The notes: generated from the letters alone by a model not told the origin. Positions 27,408 through 36,986 are shown, counted from the stretch's first letter. The stretch: DNA of 64,000 nucleotides from Ruminiclostridium sufflavum DSM 19573 (GCF_003208175.1 NZ_QKMR01000001.1:258482-322481), one strand, 5' to 3'. Numbers and translations: made by a program.

Positions 27408-28319
27408 TTACCGCACCTTGTTAACCATCCAGATTCCAAAGCATACAAGAACAAGGGCAATAAGGTTTTTCAGGCTTAATATATTTTCATTTAAAAAGAT
27501 TGCCGAAAGGATAGCTCCAAATACCGGAGTAAGGAAATTATAAACTGACACTGTTCCAACCTTATTATATTTTATAAGTAAATTCCACAAGGAAAATGCT
27601 GCGGCAGACAATACAGCCAGATAAATTAATAAAGCTGCCGATGCCGCTGTAAAATTTGAAATATTGCCTCCCGAAATTTTTCCCGACAGCATAAGCAATA
27701 TTCCTCCCACAAAAAGGCTGTATCCTGTAACAACCATCACCTCCATATCTCTGGTGATTCTTTTTGCATAAACAGTAGCAACTGAAAACATTAATGCAGA
27801 TATTATTATGAACCCCTCTCCTGTAAAGCTGAAAGAAAATTCTAAAAGACCGGTGCTGAAATTTACAGCCATGACACCCACAAATCCAAGGGCACACCCT
27901 ATTGCCTTATTAATATTCAGCCTGTCATTCTTATAAATAAAATGCGCTAGGAAAACACTGAAAAAGGTTCCGGCAGAGTTCATAATAGAGCTTTTAACCC
28001 CTGTAGTATTAGCAAGACCTATATAAAAGAACACATACTGTGAGGTTGTCTGAATAAGTGCAAGGAAAAATATACTTATAGACCTCTTCTTGGAAAGCCT
28101 GAATATACTCTTCCTGTTAAGCATTGAAATTACAAGCAATATGAGTCCTGCCGCAGTAAATCTGAGACCGGCGAACACCAGCTTAGACGGAATATCATCT
28201 ATATTAAATAAAATATATCCGCTTTTTACTCCGGGATACGCGCTACCCCATAATAAACAGCACAGCGTTGCAATTGCGGCTATGAACTTTCCGTTTGTGA
28301 ATATTTCTTTATGCTGCAA
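27408..28319 (-). CDS. DMT superfamily (EamA) transporter
   Basis: This 303-residue protein has ten predicted hydrophobic helices in two EamA repeats. N-terminal 'LCCLLWGSAYPGVKSGY' and the mid-protein 'GVKSSIMNSAGTFFSVFLAHFIYKNDRLN' are typical of the drug/metabolite transporter family, as is the second-half 'VGTVSVYNFLTPVFGAILSAIFLNE'. It lies in the cell membrane and probably exports a small metabolite. The start is TTG at 28319 with GGGAG nine bases upstream. The gene lies just upstream of the rib promoter on the same strand, but there is no evidence of a link with flavin. Confidence 0.88.
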   Translation of the reverse strand: MQHKEIFTNGKFIAAIATLCCLLWGSAYPGVKSGYILFNIDDIPSKLVFAGLRFTAAGLILLVISMLNRKSIFRLSKKRSISIFFLALIQTTSQYVFFYIGLANTTGVKSSIMNSAGTFFSVFLAHFIYKNDRLNINKAIGCALGFVGVMAVNFSTGLLEFSFSFTGEGFIIISALMFSVATVYAKRITRDMEVMVVTGYSLFVGGILLMLSGKISGGNISNFTAASAALLIYLAVLSAAAFSLWNLLIKYNKVGTVSVYNFLTPVFGAILSAIFLNENILSLKNLIALVLVCFGIWMVNKVR

Positions 28320-28511
28320 AATAACAAGCTCCCTTTCACTGTATTATTTTGCATTATACTACCTGCATAAGAGAATGTCCATTGTTCTTTTATACAGGAT
28401 TGAGTCAATAAAATGTTTACATATTTATACATATATGCTAAAATAAATTCAAGTTTGCTGTTGTCATAATTAAATCATTTATTCCTCACATTCTATGAAT
28501 GGAGGATTCTA

Positions 28512-29510
28512 ATGTCACAAGCTAAAAAAACCTTATTGTCAATAATATTGTGCTTATCAACCGTTTTTTCCTTATCGCTTCAAACCATGTATGCCGGTTC
28601 TTCACTTTCTTTCATTATAATTTCCAAATATTCTGCAGCCGTCAATATAGGTGATGAGTTTTACATATTGGCACTGGCTTCCACAGGTAAAATTCCAACC
28701 TGGAAAAGCAGCAATTCAAAAGTGGCTTCTGTAAATACCTACGGAAAGGTAACCGCAAAGAAATCCGGAACAGCTACTATTACTGCTAAAATAAAAAATG
28801 CAGAAGCCTCTTGTAAGGTTACCGTAAATAAGACCAAAATTACTATCAGCAGTACCGTATTATCCATTGAAAATGGTCAGAGTATACGGCTGTCGGCGGC
28901 AACCTCCAATAACTCCAAGGTAACCTGGAAAAGCAGCAGGAAAAGTATTGCTGCCATTGACGAAAATGGCATAATAACAGGCATTAAGCCCGGAGAAAGC
29001 ACGATAACCGCCACTGCCGACGGAAGCAGCTCAACCTGTAAAGTCAAGGTGAAAGCTCCGGTAATATCCTTAAGCCAAACCAGCGTTAAATTGTTCCGGT
29101 GTCAGAAAATCAAGCTGAAGGCAGATGTGTCATCGGGAATCATTCCCTCATGGAGAACAAACAAGAAAAGTGTAGCTACCGTTGATTCCTCCGGAACAGT
29201 CACGGCAATCAAGCATGGCACAGCTACCATTACCGCCACTGTCGACGGAGTATCAAAAAGCTGCACTGTTTTGGTAGAAAAGCCCGTTATAACTCTGAGC
29301 TCGTCCGAGCTCAGTCTGAAAGCAGGAACCGCCGCTGTAATAACCGCTGCTGTCTCCTCAGGCATATCTCCTGTATGGACATCCAGCAACTCCAATATTG
29401 CAAAAATAGATTCACAAGGAAAAATTACCGCAGTAAAAGCCGGCACAGCCTATATTTACGCTTCTGAAGACGGAGCAAGAACAAGGTGTGCGGTTCATGT
29501 CACCGGATAG
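28512..29510 (+). CDS. Secreted protein of tandem Big2 (bacterial Ig-like) repeats
   Basis: The 332-residue protein has a signal peptide (1-30) and then about four Big2 domains of about 75 residues. Each repeat carries phrases like 'WKSSNSKVASVNTYGKVTAKKSGTATIT', 'VDSSGTVTAIKHGTATITATVDG' and 'IDSQGKITAVKAGTAYI'. There is no catalytic domain and no dockerin. Such proteins are extracellular and often adhesive or polysaccharide-associated. The ATG has GGAGG 8 bases upstream. It is convergent with serS. Confidence 0.88.
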   Translation: MSQAKKTLLSIILCLSTVFSLSLQTMYAGSSLSFIIISKYSAAVNIGDEFYILALASTGKIPTWKSSNSKVASVNTYGKVTAKKSGTATITAKIKNAEASCKVTVNKTKITISSTVLSIENGQSIRLSAATSNNSKVTWKSSRKSIAAIDENGIITGIKPGESTITATADGSSSTCKVKVKAPVISLSQTSVKLFRCQKIKLKADVSSGIIPSWRTNKKSVATVDSSGTVTAIKHGTATITATVDGVSKSCTVLVEKPVITLSSSELSLKAGTAAVITAAVSSGISPVWTSSNSNIAKIDSQGKITAVKAGTAYIYASEDGARTRCAVHVTG

Positions 29511-29679
29511 CCGCGTATAACCGCAAGTAAATTACCGGTCGCAAAGGTTTTCAACCGCAATTAACTTTGCAATTAAAAATATTAATTTATCATTTTAATT
29601 TTATGTGAGGGATAAATGCAGCAAACTTTAAGCAGGACTTGTTTTCCTTGTCCAATTTTAATTTTGTATACTGAAAAAA

Positions 29680-29715
29680 GCATATCAGGGAATCTCATGA
29701 GAACACCTGATACGC
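29680..29715 (-). terminator. Terminator after serS
   Basis: On the minus strand GCGTATCAGG pairs with CCTGATATGC (one GU) and is followed by six T residues, about 40 bases past the serS stop codon. Confidence 0.8.
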
Positions 29716-29755
29716 CTTTATCTCCTGATACAGCAAAGCACTGTATATTAAGCTT

Positions 29756-31033
29756 TTACCTTATAACAGCCATACCTCCCATATACGGCTGCAACGCAGC
29801 AGGAATATTGACAGAACCGTCGGCATTGAGGTTATTCTCCAAAAATGCAATAAGCATTCTTGGCGGAGCAACAACCGTATTATTAAGAGTATGGGCATAG
29901 TACTTGCCGTCCTTGCCGTCAACACGTATCTTTAAGCGTCTTGCCTGTGCATCTCCGAGATTTGAACAGCTGCCCACTTCAAAATACTTCTTCTGTCTCG
30001 GTGACCATGCCTCCACATCTATGGATTTTACCTTCAAATCTGCCAAATCACCTGAGCAGCATTCTAAAGTCCTGACCGTAATATCCAGTGAGCGGAATAA
30101 ATCCACCGTATTCTGCCACATTCTGTCAAACCACGCCATACTTTCTTCCGGTTTACACACCACTATCATTTCCTGCTTTTCAAACTGATGTATCCTATAT
30201 ACGCCTCTTTCCTCAAGCCCATGAGCGCCCTTTTCCTTTCTGAAGCATGGCGAATAGCTTGTAAGCGTCTGAGGCAATGCATCCTCTGTTAAAATGGTAT
30301 CAATAAATTTACCTATCATTGAATGCTCGCTGGTACCGATTAAAAACAAATCCTCACCTTCTATTTTATACATCATTGCTTCCATTTCCGCAAAGCTCAT
30401 TACACCTGTAACAACCTCGCTGCGAATCATGAAAGGCGGTATGCAGTAAGTAAATCCCCTGTTTATCATAAAATCCCTTGCATATGAAATAACCGCCGAA
30501 TGAAGTCTGGCAACATTTCCCATCAGATAATAGAAACCATTCCCGGCAACCTTTCTTGCGCTTTCCAAATCAATACCGCTTAATTTCTCCATTATATCAG
30601 TGTGATACGGTATTTCAAAGGCCGGCACAAAGGGCTCGCCATAAACCTGAATTTCAACATTTTCACTATCATCCCTGCCAATAGGAACACTTGGGTCAAT
30701 TATATTCGGAATAACCATCATAATATTCTTAACCTTTTCTTCCAGCTCATCCTCCTTTATTTTTAGTTCGGCAAGACGGTCTGAGTTTGCAGTAACCTGC
30801 TTTTTCATTTCCTCTGCCTCGTCCTTTTTGCCCTGAGCCATTAAGGCACCTATGCTTTTAGAGATTTTATTCCTGTTTGCCCTTAAATTTTCAGCTTCCG
30901 CCTTTGTATTTCTGAGCTCGCCGTCCAGAGCTATAACTTCATCTACCAAGCCCAGCTTGCTGTCCTGAAACTTGTTTTTAATATTTTGCTTTACAACCTC
31001 AGGCTTCTCCCTTAAAAATTTTAAATCTAACAT
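29756..31033 (-). CDS. serS: Seryl-tRNA synthetase
   Basis: This 425-residue class II synthetase charges tRNA-Ser. The N-terminal coiled-coil arm spans about 25-105. The catalytic domain has motif 2 'CFRKEKGAHGLEERGVYRIHQFEKQE', 'TSEHSMIGKF' and motif 3 in 'AHTLNNTVVAPPRMLIAFLENN'. Motif 3 with 'NNTVVAPPR' differs from the usual bacterial 'NGSGLAVGR' and looks nearer to archaeal-type or second-copy SerRS. ATG 31033 has GAGGGAGGAATAT upstream; a TTG 15 bases earlier falls inside the ribosome site. A T-box leader regulates it. Confidence 0.95.
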   Translation of the reverse strand: MLDLKFLREKPEVVKQNIKNKFQDSKLGLVDEVIALDGELRNTKAEAENLRANRNKISKSIGALMAQGKKDEAEEMKKQVTANSDRLAELKIKEDELEEKVKNIMMVIPNIIDPSVPIGRDDSENVEIQVYGEPFVPAFEIPYHTDIMEKLSGIDLESARKVAGNGFYYLMGNVARLHSAVISYARDFMINRGFTYCIPPFMIRSEVVTGVMSFAEMEAMMYKIEGEDLFLIGTSEHSMIGKFIDTILTEDALPQTLTSYSPCFRKEKGAHGLEERGVYRIHQFEKQEMIVVCKPEESMAWFDRMWQNTVDLFRSLDITVRTLECCSGDLADLKVKSIDVEAWSPRQKKYFEVGSCSNLGDAQARRLKIRVDGKDGKYYAHTLNNTVVAPPRMLIAFLENNLNADGSVNIPAALQPYMGGMAVIR

Positions 31034-31111
31034 ATATTCCTCCCTCAATACTTTTGTTTTTGTATTATTTTTTAATTCTTTTAATTTCTGATTTTATTCT
31101 TCCCAATAGCA

Positions 31112-31320
31112 TAAAAACCTTCCATCCCATAAATAATGAGACGGAAGGTATTCCGCGTTGCCACTCAAATTGCCGGTTATTATAAAAATAACCAGCCTCT
31201 TTTCGGTAGGATAAAGGCTACCAGCCTTTCGATTCTTCACCGACAGCTCAAAAGTGGATTGATTTAATCTTTCACCGGTTTTCACCAGACACCGGCTCTC
31301 TAAAGAAATTTATTAAATCT
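31112..31320 (-). ncRNA. T-box leader of serS
   Basis: On the minus strand a roughly 210-base leader contains the T-box core GAGTGGCAACGCGG and, immediately after it, the terminator hairpin ACCTTCC...GGAAGGT with a T run. The upstream stems include a segment AATCCACTT that could carry a TCC serine specifier; this specifier assignment is inference. Uncharged tRNA-Ser is expected to stabilise the antiterminator and allow serS transcription. Confidence 0.9.
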
Positions 31321-31359
31321 TGGCTTTTTCCCAGCTATTTTATATAAATCAGTAGTATA

Positions 31360-31388
31360 ATTATATCTGTATATGTGCCACTTTTCAA
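31360..31388 (-). promoter_or_regulatory. Sigma-A promoter of the serS T-box transcript
   Basis: On the minus strand TTGAAA (31388-31383) and a perfect TATAAT (31365-31360) are exactly 17 bases apart, just upstream of the T-box leader. It lies between the serS leader and the MnmD-like gene end. Confidence 0.8.
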
Positions 31389-31405
31389 GTACAGATTGAC
31401 AAAAT

Positions 31406-32107
31406 TTATATTTCCCTTACTCCCTGCAGCACTTCATTTTTGCCGCCGCATCCGGGATATTTTTTAATTGTAAAGCCTGCCTCCGACAGGGCTCTTTTTA
31501 CTGCACCGGCTACAGTGAAGGTGGCACAGGTGCCTCCTGCTTTTGTTTTTTTCCCGATTTCGTTCATCAGCTCAGGACGCCATATTGAAGGATTTTTTTT
31601 AGGACTGTGCCCATCCAGAAACCATACATCGCAAGGCTTTTCCAAAGCCTTCACCATTTCGAGGGCTTCTCCTATCCATAGATTCAGCCTGAGCCTTCCG
31701 AAGGGTCTTGAAATTTCTGCCGAATGCCAGCCGGAAATTCTGGTATTGATACCTCCGTAAGCCTCTGCAAGAGCATCAATCTTGTCGCCTGCCCGCTCTC
31801 TGAAGCCCTCCAGAATAAAAAGCATTCTCTCAGCACTCATCGGATACAATTCAACAGAATTATATTCTATGCATGCATTCTTTAAACCGCTGTTCTCAGC
31901 AAACTCCATCAGTGAAACTACCACCCGTCCCGCTCCGAAGCCCGTTTCACCTATAACAAACGTGTCCTTTTCCTTAATTGTTTCAGTAATGCGCTCAATG
32001 AGGTTATTATTTGTAAAATATATTTGCTGTGCTTCGTCCATTGCATTAACCACATCAAAGTATCTGTCATCGAATTGTTCATTTACAAGATAATCAGGTA
32101 TCTGCAT
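31406..32107 (-). CDS. MnmD-like tRNA (5-methylaminomethyl-2-thiouridine) methyltransferase
   Basis: This 233-residue protein of the DUF752/MnmD family is a SAM-dependent methylase, equivalent to the N-terminal half of E. coli MnmC. The nucleotide-binding motif is 'FVIGETGFGAGRVV', and the family hallmarks are 'VWFLDGHSPKKNPSIWRPEL' and 'AGGTCATFTVAGAVKRAL'. It is likely to methylate the wobble-uridine side chain of tRNA. No MnmC oxidase half is fused, as in other Firmicutes. ATG 32107 follows GGAAAAAAG; an upstream in-frame codon at 32176 lacks a good ribosome site. Confidence 0.85.
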   Translation of the reverse strand: MQIPDYLVNEQFDDRYFDVVNAMDEAQQIYFTNNNLIERITETIKEKDTFVIGETGFGAGRVVVSLMEFAENSGLKNACIEYNSVELYPMSAERMLFILEGFRERAGDKIDALAEAYGGINTRISGWHSAEISRPFGRLRLNLWIGEALEMVKALEKPCDVWFLDGHSPKKNPSIWRPELMNEIGKKTKAGGTCATFTVAGAVKRALSEAGFTIKKYPGCGGKNEVLQGVREI

Positions 32108-32268
32108 ATTCTTTTTTCCTTTTCTTATATAATTAAGCCTTAAAATACCGGCATCCGCAAAATATAATTTTAACAAAATACCGGTTTATATAAAAGTTAT
32201 TTTTTTAATTGCCATATATTTTATCACTTTTATAAATTAATATATAAGTTACTGTCACCTTGAAAAAA

Positions 32269-32299
32269 CGATGTTTATATCTTCCCGATACAAACATCG
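32269..32299 (-). terminator. Terminator after aldehyde dehydrogenase gene
   Basis: On the minus strand CGATGTTT and AAACATCG form an 8-bp stem followed by TTTTTTC, about 50 bases past the stop codon. Confidence 0.7.
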
Positions 32300-32348
32300 C
32301 CCCCGATATTCTATACTCGCAAAAACTTTCAACCGTATTTGAGCTTGG

Positions 32349-33719
32349 TTAATGAAGCAAGTATTTAAATACCTTCTTAATGAAGCCTTCTGAAACGTCA
32401 TAAGGCGGATATTTCATTTCCAGGTCAAATATCAGCTGACTTTTTAATATGCTTTTTTTATGCGAAAAGGTGTCAAAGGTCGCCCTGCCGTGATAGCTGC
32501 CCATTCCGCTGTCTCCGACACCGCCGAAAGGCAGGCCCGCAGATGCTATGTGGTTAACGGTGTCATTTATACACACTCCCCCTGACGAGGTTTCCTTCAA
32601 TACCCTCCTTATCCTGCCCTTATCCTTTGAAAAGAAATACAAGGCCAGCGGTTTCGGTCTGTCATTTATATAGCCTATCACTTCATCGATATTTTCATAT
32701 TCCATAATTGGCATTACCGGTCCGAATATTTCATCCTGCATTATTTTGCTGTCTTTGGTTACAGGGTAAATTACCGTGGGAGAAATCTTCAGCCTTTCCT
32801 TATCATAATTCCCGCCATATATAATATTTTGTTTGTCAATTAATGATAAAAGCCGGTTAAAATGTCTTTCATTTATTATTTTGGAATATTGCTCATTTTT
32901 TATCGGATTACTCCCATAAAAGGCTTCAGAGGTATTAATCAGCTTCTTTATGAATTCATCTCTTATTTCTTTATGCACAAATAAATAATCGGGGGCAACA
33001 CAGGTCTGTCCGCAGTTCAAAAGCTTTCCCCATGCAATTCGTCTTGCTGCATTATCCAGATTGGTATCCTTGTCAACTATACAGGGACTTTTCCCTCCCA
33101 GCTCCAAGGTCACAGGAGTCAGATTTTTTGCAGCTGCCTCCATAACTATTCTGCCTACTGTTGTGCTTCCCGTGTAGAATATATAATCAAATTTCTGTGC
33201 CAGCAGCTGTTCGGACATTTCAATTCCGCCTTCTGCAGAAAATATGTATTCATTATCAAAATTTTTATTAATAATTTTAGTTATAATTCCAGCGACATTC
33301 GGAGATAGTTCTGAAGGCTTGACAACCGCGCAGTTGCCTGCCGCAATTGCTCCGGCAAGCGGAAGCATTACCAGCTGAAAGGGATAATTCCACGGGCCGA
33401 TTATGAGTACCGTTCCATAGGGCTCAGGAGCTATATGGCTTGAACCGCCTGCAAGCATAAGCGGTGTTTTTACTCTTCTGTATTTAGCAAGCCTTCTTAT
33501 ATTTTTAATCATGAAGTCAATTTCATTCAGGGTGAAGCCCACCTCGGTCATAAACCCTTCAAGCCTGCACTTGCCTAAATCCTTCTCCAATGCATTATAA
33601 ATACCGGCTTCATTTTCAAGTATTGCGCCCTTTAACCTCTGTAATTGGAGAAGCCTTTCATCAACTTCCCTTGTTAAGCCTTTTTTGAAAAAGTTCCTCT
33701 GAATTTCTGCGATTTTAAT
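32349..33719 (-). CDS. Aldehyde dehydrogenase, ALDH3 class, with non-canonical start
   Basis: This NAD(P)-dependent aldehyde dehydrogenase of class 3 type oxidises fatty or aromatic aldehydes. Motifs are 'LIIGPWNYPFQLVMLPLAGAIAAGN', 'FYTGSTTVGRIVMEAAAK', the general base in 'LELGGKSPCIV', the nucleophile Cys in 'NCGQTCVAPDY' and 'EIFGPVMPI'. Normal starts (ATG/GTG/TTG) do not occur until a TTG at 33590, which lacks a ribosome site and would delete the N-terminal helix. Homology-like sequence ('AEIQRNFFKKGLTREVDERL') stays open upstream to an ATT at 33719, with GGGAGG 11 bases ahead, giving 456 residues, the family length. Start loss or an AUU start are both possible. Confidence 0.85.
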   Translation of the reverse strand: MKIAEIQRNFFKKGLTREVDERLLQLQRLKGAILENEAGIYNALEKDLGKCRLEGFMTEVGFTLNEIDFMIKNIRRLAKYRRVKTPLMLAGGSSHIAPEPYGTVLIIGPWNYPFQLVMLPLAGAIAAGNCAVVKPSELSPNVAGIITKIINKNFDNEYIFSAEGGIEMSEQLLAQKFDYIFYTGSTTVGRIVMEAAAKNLTPVTLELGGKSPCIVDKDTNLDNAARRIAWGKLLNCGQTCVAPDYLFVHKEIRDEFIKKLINTSEAFYGSNPIKNEQYSKIINERHFNRLLSLIDKQNIIYGGNYDKERLKISPTVIYPVTKDSKIMQDEIFGPVMPIMEYENIDEVIGYINDRPKPLALYFFSKDKGRIRRVLKETSSGGVCINDTVNHIASAGLPFGGVGDSGMGSYHGRATFDTFSHKKSILKSQLIFDLEMKYPPYDVSEGFIKKVFKYLLH

Positions 33720-34106
33720 GATAAAGCATTCCTCCCTTTTAAAATATATTATTCAATATACCCAAGTCACTTACGGTTCAAGCCCTCAGGACGATAGTAA
33801 ATGCTCTCAAAGAAATAATATTAACCCTCGGTAAGAGTTCTAATTATTTACATATAAAGTAATTCATGTTTATTTTTTCAATTCAAGCTCTTTCTTAATA
33901 TACTATAGCCATAATTTATTTTAGTCAAGCACTAAGCCATTTTGTTTTATTACGAAATTGACTATTGCTTTTATGTCAATAACTATATATAGTATTTAGG
34001 ATATATTAATTCAACTTTTCCAGCAAAAAAATCTCAAATGCTAAAACTTTCAATGGAAAACTGCGTATACTAAATATAAACAAGATTTAACTAAGGATGA
34101 TAATAT
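33720..34106. other. Divergent intergenic region
   Basis: This 390-base AT-rich gap between divergent genes carries the ALDH ribosome site (minus-strand AGGGAGG near 33733-33727) and presumably two promoters. I found no small gene or convincing hairpin. Confidence 0.5.
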
Positions 34107-35069
34107 ATGAACCTTTTTTTAGCTCCAATACAGGGAATGACTGTCGCTTGCTACAGAAACTTATTTTCAAAATTTTTTGGCGGAATTGATGTATACTATG
34201 CGCCGTTTATATCAACCGCCGATATGGATAAAGTAAATCCTGTATTATTAAAGGATATTGCAGCTGAAAATAACAAGCCTGAGGTTAAGGTTATTCCTCA
34301 AATTCTCAGCAGCAGCGGAACTGAATTCAAGCTCTTTTCAGATGCAATAGCTGATATGGGATACAATGAAATCAACTGGAATATAGGCTGCCCCTTTCCT
34401 ATGGTAACCAGAAAGAAAAGAGGGTCCGGTATACTGCCCTATCCGGAAATGATAAAAAATGTTCTTGATACCGCCTGTTCCGGCTCATATACTGTCACCG
34501 TAAAAATGAGGCTTGGCCTCGACAGTCCGGAAGAGGGCTTGCGCGTAATTGAAATATTAAATGAATACCCTCTGGGCGGCGTAATTATACACGCCCGTAC
34601 CGGCAAGCAGATGTATGCCGGCAATGTTGACTTGGATTCCTTCGAAGCTCTGTCTTCTGCCTGCAAGCACGAAACCACCTATAACGGAGACATATTCACA
34701 CACAATGACTTAATCCGCATCAGCTCCCGCTTTCCGCATATAAGTAACTTTATGCTTGGCAGAGGAGCTCTAGGCGATCCATTCCTTCCCTCCTTAATAA
34801 AGGGGCATATTGTACCTGAGGGCAGTAAAATGAGCCTGCTTAAAGAATTTCACGATGAGCTTTTCAGTTATTACAGGAGTGTGCTTTCAGGGGAAAAGCA
34901 TCTGTGCGATAAGATGAAGGAGTTCTGGAGACAGCTGTCCTTTCACACAGACAAGGAGGGCAAGCTGCTGAAGAAAATTAAAAAGTGCTATAGCTCCGCG
35001 GATTATCTGGCGGCGGCAAACCAGATACTTTGTTCCTCTTCCATGTGGAGTGATTCACCTGTCAGATAA
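34107..35069 (+). CDS. tRNA-dihydrouridine synthase family protein
   Basis: This 320-residue FMN-dependent TIM-barrel protein belongs to the Dus family, which reduces uridines in tRNA D-loops. Visible motifs are 'LAPIQGMT' at the N-terminus, 'EINWNIGCPFPMV' with the catalytic Cys, 'TVKMRLGLDSPEEGLRVI', 'IHARTGKQMYAG', 'YNGDIFT' and 'MLGRGALGDPFL'. It lacks the longer C-terminal RNA-binding extension of some Dus enzymes. ATG 34107 follows AAGGATGATAAT. The tRNA position is not deducible. Confidence 0.9.
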   Translation: MNLFLAPIQGMTVACYRNLFSKFFGGIDVYYAPFISTADMDKVNPVLLKDIAAENNKPEVKVIPQILSSSGTEFKLFSDAIADMGYNEINWNIGCPFPMVTRKKRGSGILPYPEMIKNVLDTACSGSYTVTVKMRLGLDSPEEGLRVIEILNEYPLGGVIIHARTGKQMYAGNVDLDSFEALSSACKHETTYNGDIFTHNDLIRISSRFPHISNFMLGRGALGDPFLPSLIKGHIVPEGSKMSLLKEFHDELFSYYRSVLSGEKHLCDKMKEFWRQLSFHTDKEGKLLKKIKKCYSSADYLAAANQILCSSSMWSDSPVR

Positions 35070-35296
35070 AAGCAAGCCTTCTGGAAACAGATGCCTCTAT
35101 GTATATATTTTTGTAAATAACCAATAGTGTATTGACTTAATATCAGAATAAATATTATACTTTACTAAGGTATTAATTCTATTTAAGATATAAAAACAAC
35201 AGTAAAACAATTTCCCAATTGATAAAATGATTGTTTATACATAGAAAATTATCTAAATTATATTTATTTTTTTCAACAAGAAAATGGGAGATGAAT

Positions 35297-35962
35297 ATGA
35301 AAATTTTTGAAAAAATACGTTCTCTTGTACCAAAGTATGCTGTTATACCATTGATTATATGTGTAATTTTTAACTTTTCAGTATATTCAGGAGTTCGTTT
35401 GTTTTATAAGGACAGATTTTTTTACGATTTGACCTCTGGCTTTGACGATATTTTCCCCGTAATTCCTGCTACTGTTTTAATTTATTTCGGAAGCTATTTT
35501 TTTTGGATTGCAAATTACATTCTGATATGCAGAGCAAGCAAGGAACATTGTTATCGGTTTATAGGCGCCGATTTATTGGGAAAATTGGTATGCTTTATAA
35601 CGTATGTATCTTTCCCGACAACCAATATCAGGCCGGAAATTACTTCTTCAGGTGTTTTCTGGGACATGCTTCAATTTTTATATAATATAGATCCGGCAAA
35701 TAACCTGTTTCCGTCAATTCATTGCTTAGTCAGCTGGTATTGCTTTGCCGGATTAAGAAGTTGTAAAAATATTCCCTCATGGTATCGATATTTTTCATTA
35801 TTTATGGCAATATTGATATGTGTTTCAACATTAACTACAAGACAGCATGTTTTATTAGATGTTTTTGGAGGAATTTTATTGGCTGAATTGACGTGGCAGA
35901 TTACGTCACGCGTACAGCTAAGCAAATCATTAAAAATTAATAATCAGGAGATATCAAAATGA
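35297..35962 (+). CDS. PAP2-superfamily membrane phosphatase
   Basis: This 221-residue protein has about six hydrophobic helices. The acid-phosphatase signature is split across K...RP ('GKLVCFITYVSFPTTNIRP'), PSxH ('NLFPSIHCLVSWY') and the third motif 'TTRQHVLLDVFGG', so all catalytic residues are present. Lipid phosphate or undecaprenyl pyrophosphate substrates are typical. ATG 35297 has GGGAG at suitable distance; two earlier in-frame starts do not. The stop overlaps the next gene by 4 bases, so it is coupled to a glycosyltransferase. Confidence 0.85.
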   Translation: MKIFEKIRSLVPKYAVIPLIICVIFNFSVYSGVRLFYKDRFFYDLTSGFDDIFPVIPATVLIYFGSYFFWIANYILICRASKEHCYRFIGADLLGKLVCFITYVSFPTTNIRPEITSSGVFWDMLQFLYNIDPANNLFPSIHCLVSWYCFAGLRSCKNIPSWYRYFSLFMAILICVSTLTTRQHVLLDVFGGILLAELTWQITSRVQLSKSLKINNQEISK

Positions 35963-36975
35963 AAGTACTTACAATAGTGATACCTTGTTACAATTCAGCT
36001 GCCTATATGGAAAGGGCGGTAGAATCATTGCTTGTCGGAAGTGATGAATTGGATATTTTAATTATTGATGATGGTTCCAGTGACAATACTGCGGTAATTG
36101 CTGATGAATACGAAAAAAAATATCCGAATATAATACGTGCCATTCATAAAAAAAACGGCGGACATGGGGATGTCATAAACACAGGTCTGAAATATGCAGA
36201 AGGAATATATTTTAAGGTTTTGGACAGTGACGACTGGTTTGATAAAGACAGCCTGAAAAAGGTGCTTGATATTTTAAAGGCCATGCTTGGTAATTCTACT
36301 GTCTTAGATATGCTTATTACTAATTATGTATACGAAAATATGAGCATCGGCAAATCAAGAAGCATTAATTACAAAAATGCTATGCCTGAAGAAAAAATAT
36401 TCACATGGAATGATTTGGGTTATTTGAAAAGCAGCCAGAATATACTGATGCATTCTGTTATCTATCGCACAGAGGTGCTTAAAAGCTGCGGGTTAGAGCT
36501 TCCTAAGCATACCTTTTACGTTGATAATATTTTTGTATATATGCCGCTGCCTTATGTAAACACAATGTATTATGCAAATTTAGATCTTTACAGATATTTT
36601 ATAGGAAGAACAGATCAATCAGTTAACGAAAAAATAATGATTCAGCGTATTGATCAGCAGATCAGAGTTACAAAACTAATGATAGACTGCTACAATCCTA
36701 TACACATTGAGTGTAAAAAGCTGCGGAAATATATGATTAAGTATCTGGTTATGATGATGACAGTAAGTACCGTACTGTTACTGAAGGATAATACGGAACA
36801 AAGCCTCAACAAAAAGAAAGAGCTTTGGCAATATTTAAGGTTTAAAGACCAAGCGCTTTATGACGAGGTAGACAATTCCTTACTAGGCTCTATAGTTCAA
36901 TTTAAAGGCTATTTGGGCAGGAAAATCATATTGCTGTGCTACTCCCTTTCAAGGAAGATATTCGGATTTAATTAA
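35959..36975 (+). CDS. Family 2 glycosyltransferase
   Basis: This 338-residue GT2 enzyme has an N-terminal GT-A fold ('LTIVIPCYNSAAYMERAVESLL', 'ILIIDDGSSDNT') with metal-binding 'VLDSDDWFD'. The C-terminal half is helical without clear membrane spans. ATGA overlap with the PAP2 gene indicates one operon. The nearby UDP-galactopyranose mutase suggests a role in assembling a galactose- or galactofuranose-containing surface glycan, which is inference. Confidence 0.9.
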   Translation: MKVLTIVIPCYNSAAYMERAVESLLVGSDELDILIIDDGSSDNTAVIADEYEKKYPNIIRAIHKKNGGHGDVINTGLKYAEGIYFKVLDSDDWFDKDSLKKVLDILKAMLGNSTVLDMLITNYVYENMSIGKSRSINYKNAMPEEKIFTWNDLGYLKSSQNILMHSVIYRTEVLKSCGLELPKHTFYVDNIFVYMPLPYVNTMYYANLDLYRYFIGRTDQSVNEKIMIQRIDQQIRVTKLMIDCYNPIHIECKKLRKYMIKYLVMMMTVSTVLLLKDNTEQSLNKKKELWQYLRFKDQALYDEVDNSLLGSIVQFKGYLGRKIILLCYSLSRKIFGFN

Positions 36976-36986
36976 GGACTTGCTTA

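Noticed and set aside
28512-29510. Tandem repeats at DNA level in the Big2 gene as a possible CRISPR or satellite array
   Set aside because: The repeats are protein-domain repeats of about 75 codons with diverged DNA, not short regular direct repeats with spacers.
31094-31285. 63-codon minus-strand ORF upstream of serS
   Set aside because: It lies entirely inside the T-box leader, including its terminator hairpin, and has no ribosome site.
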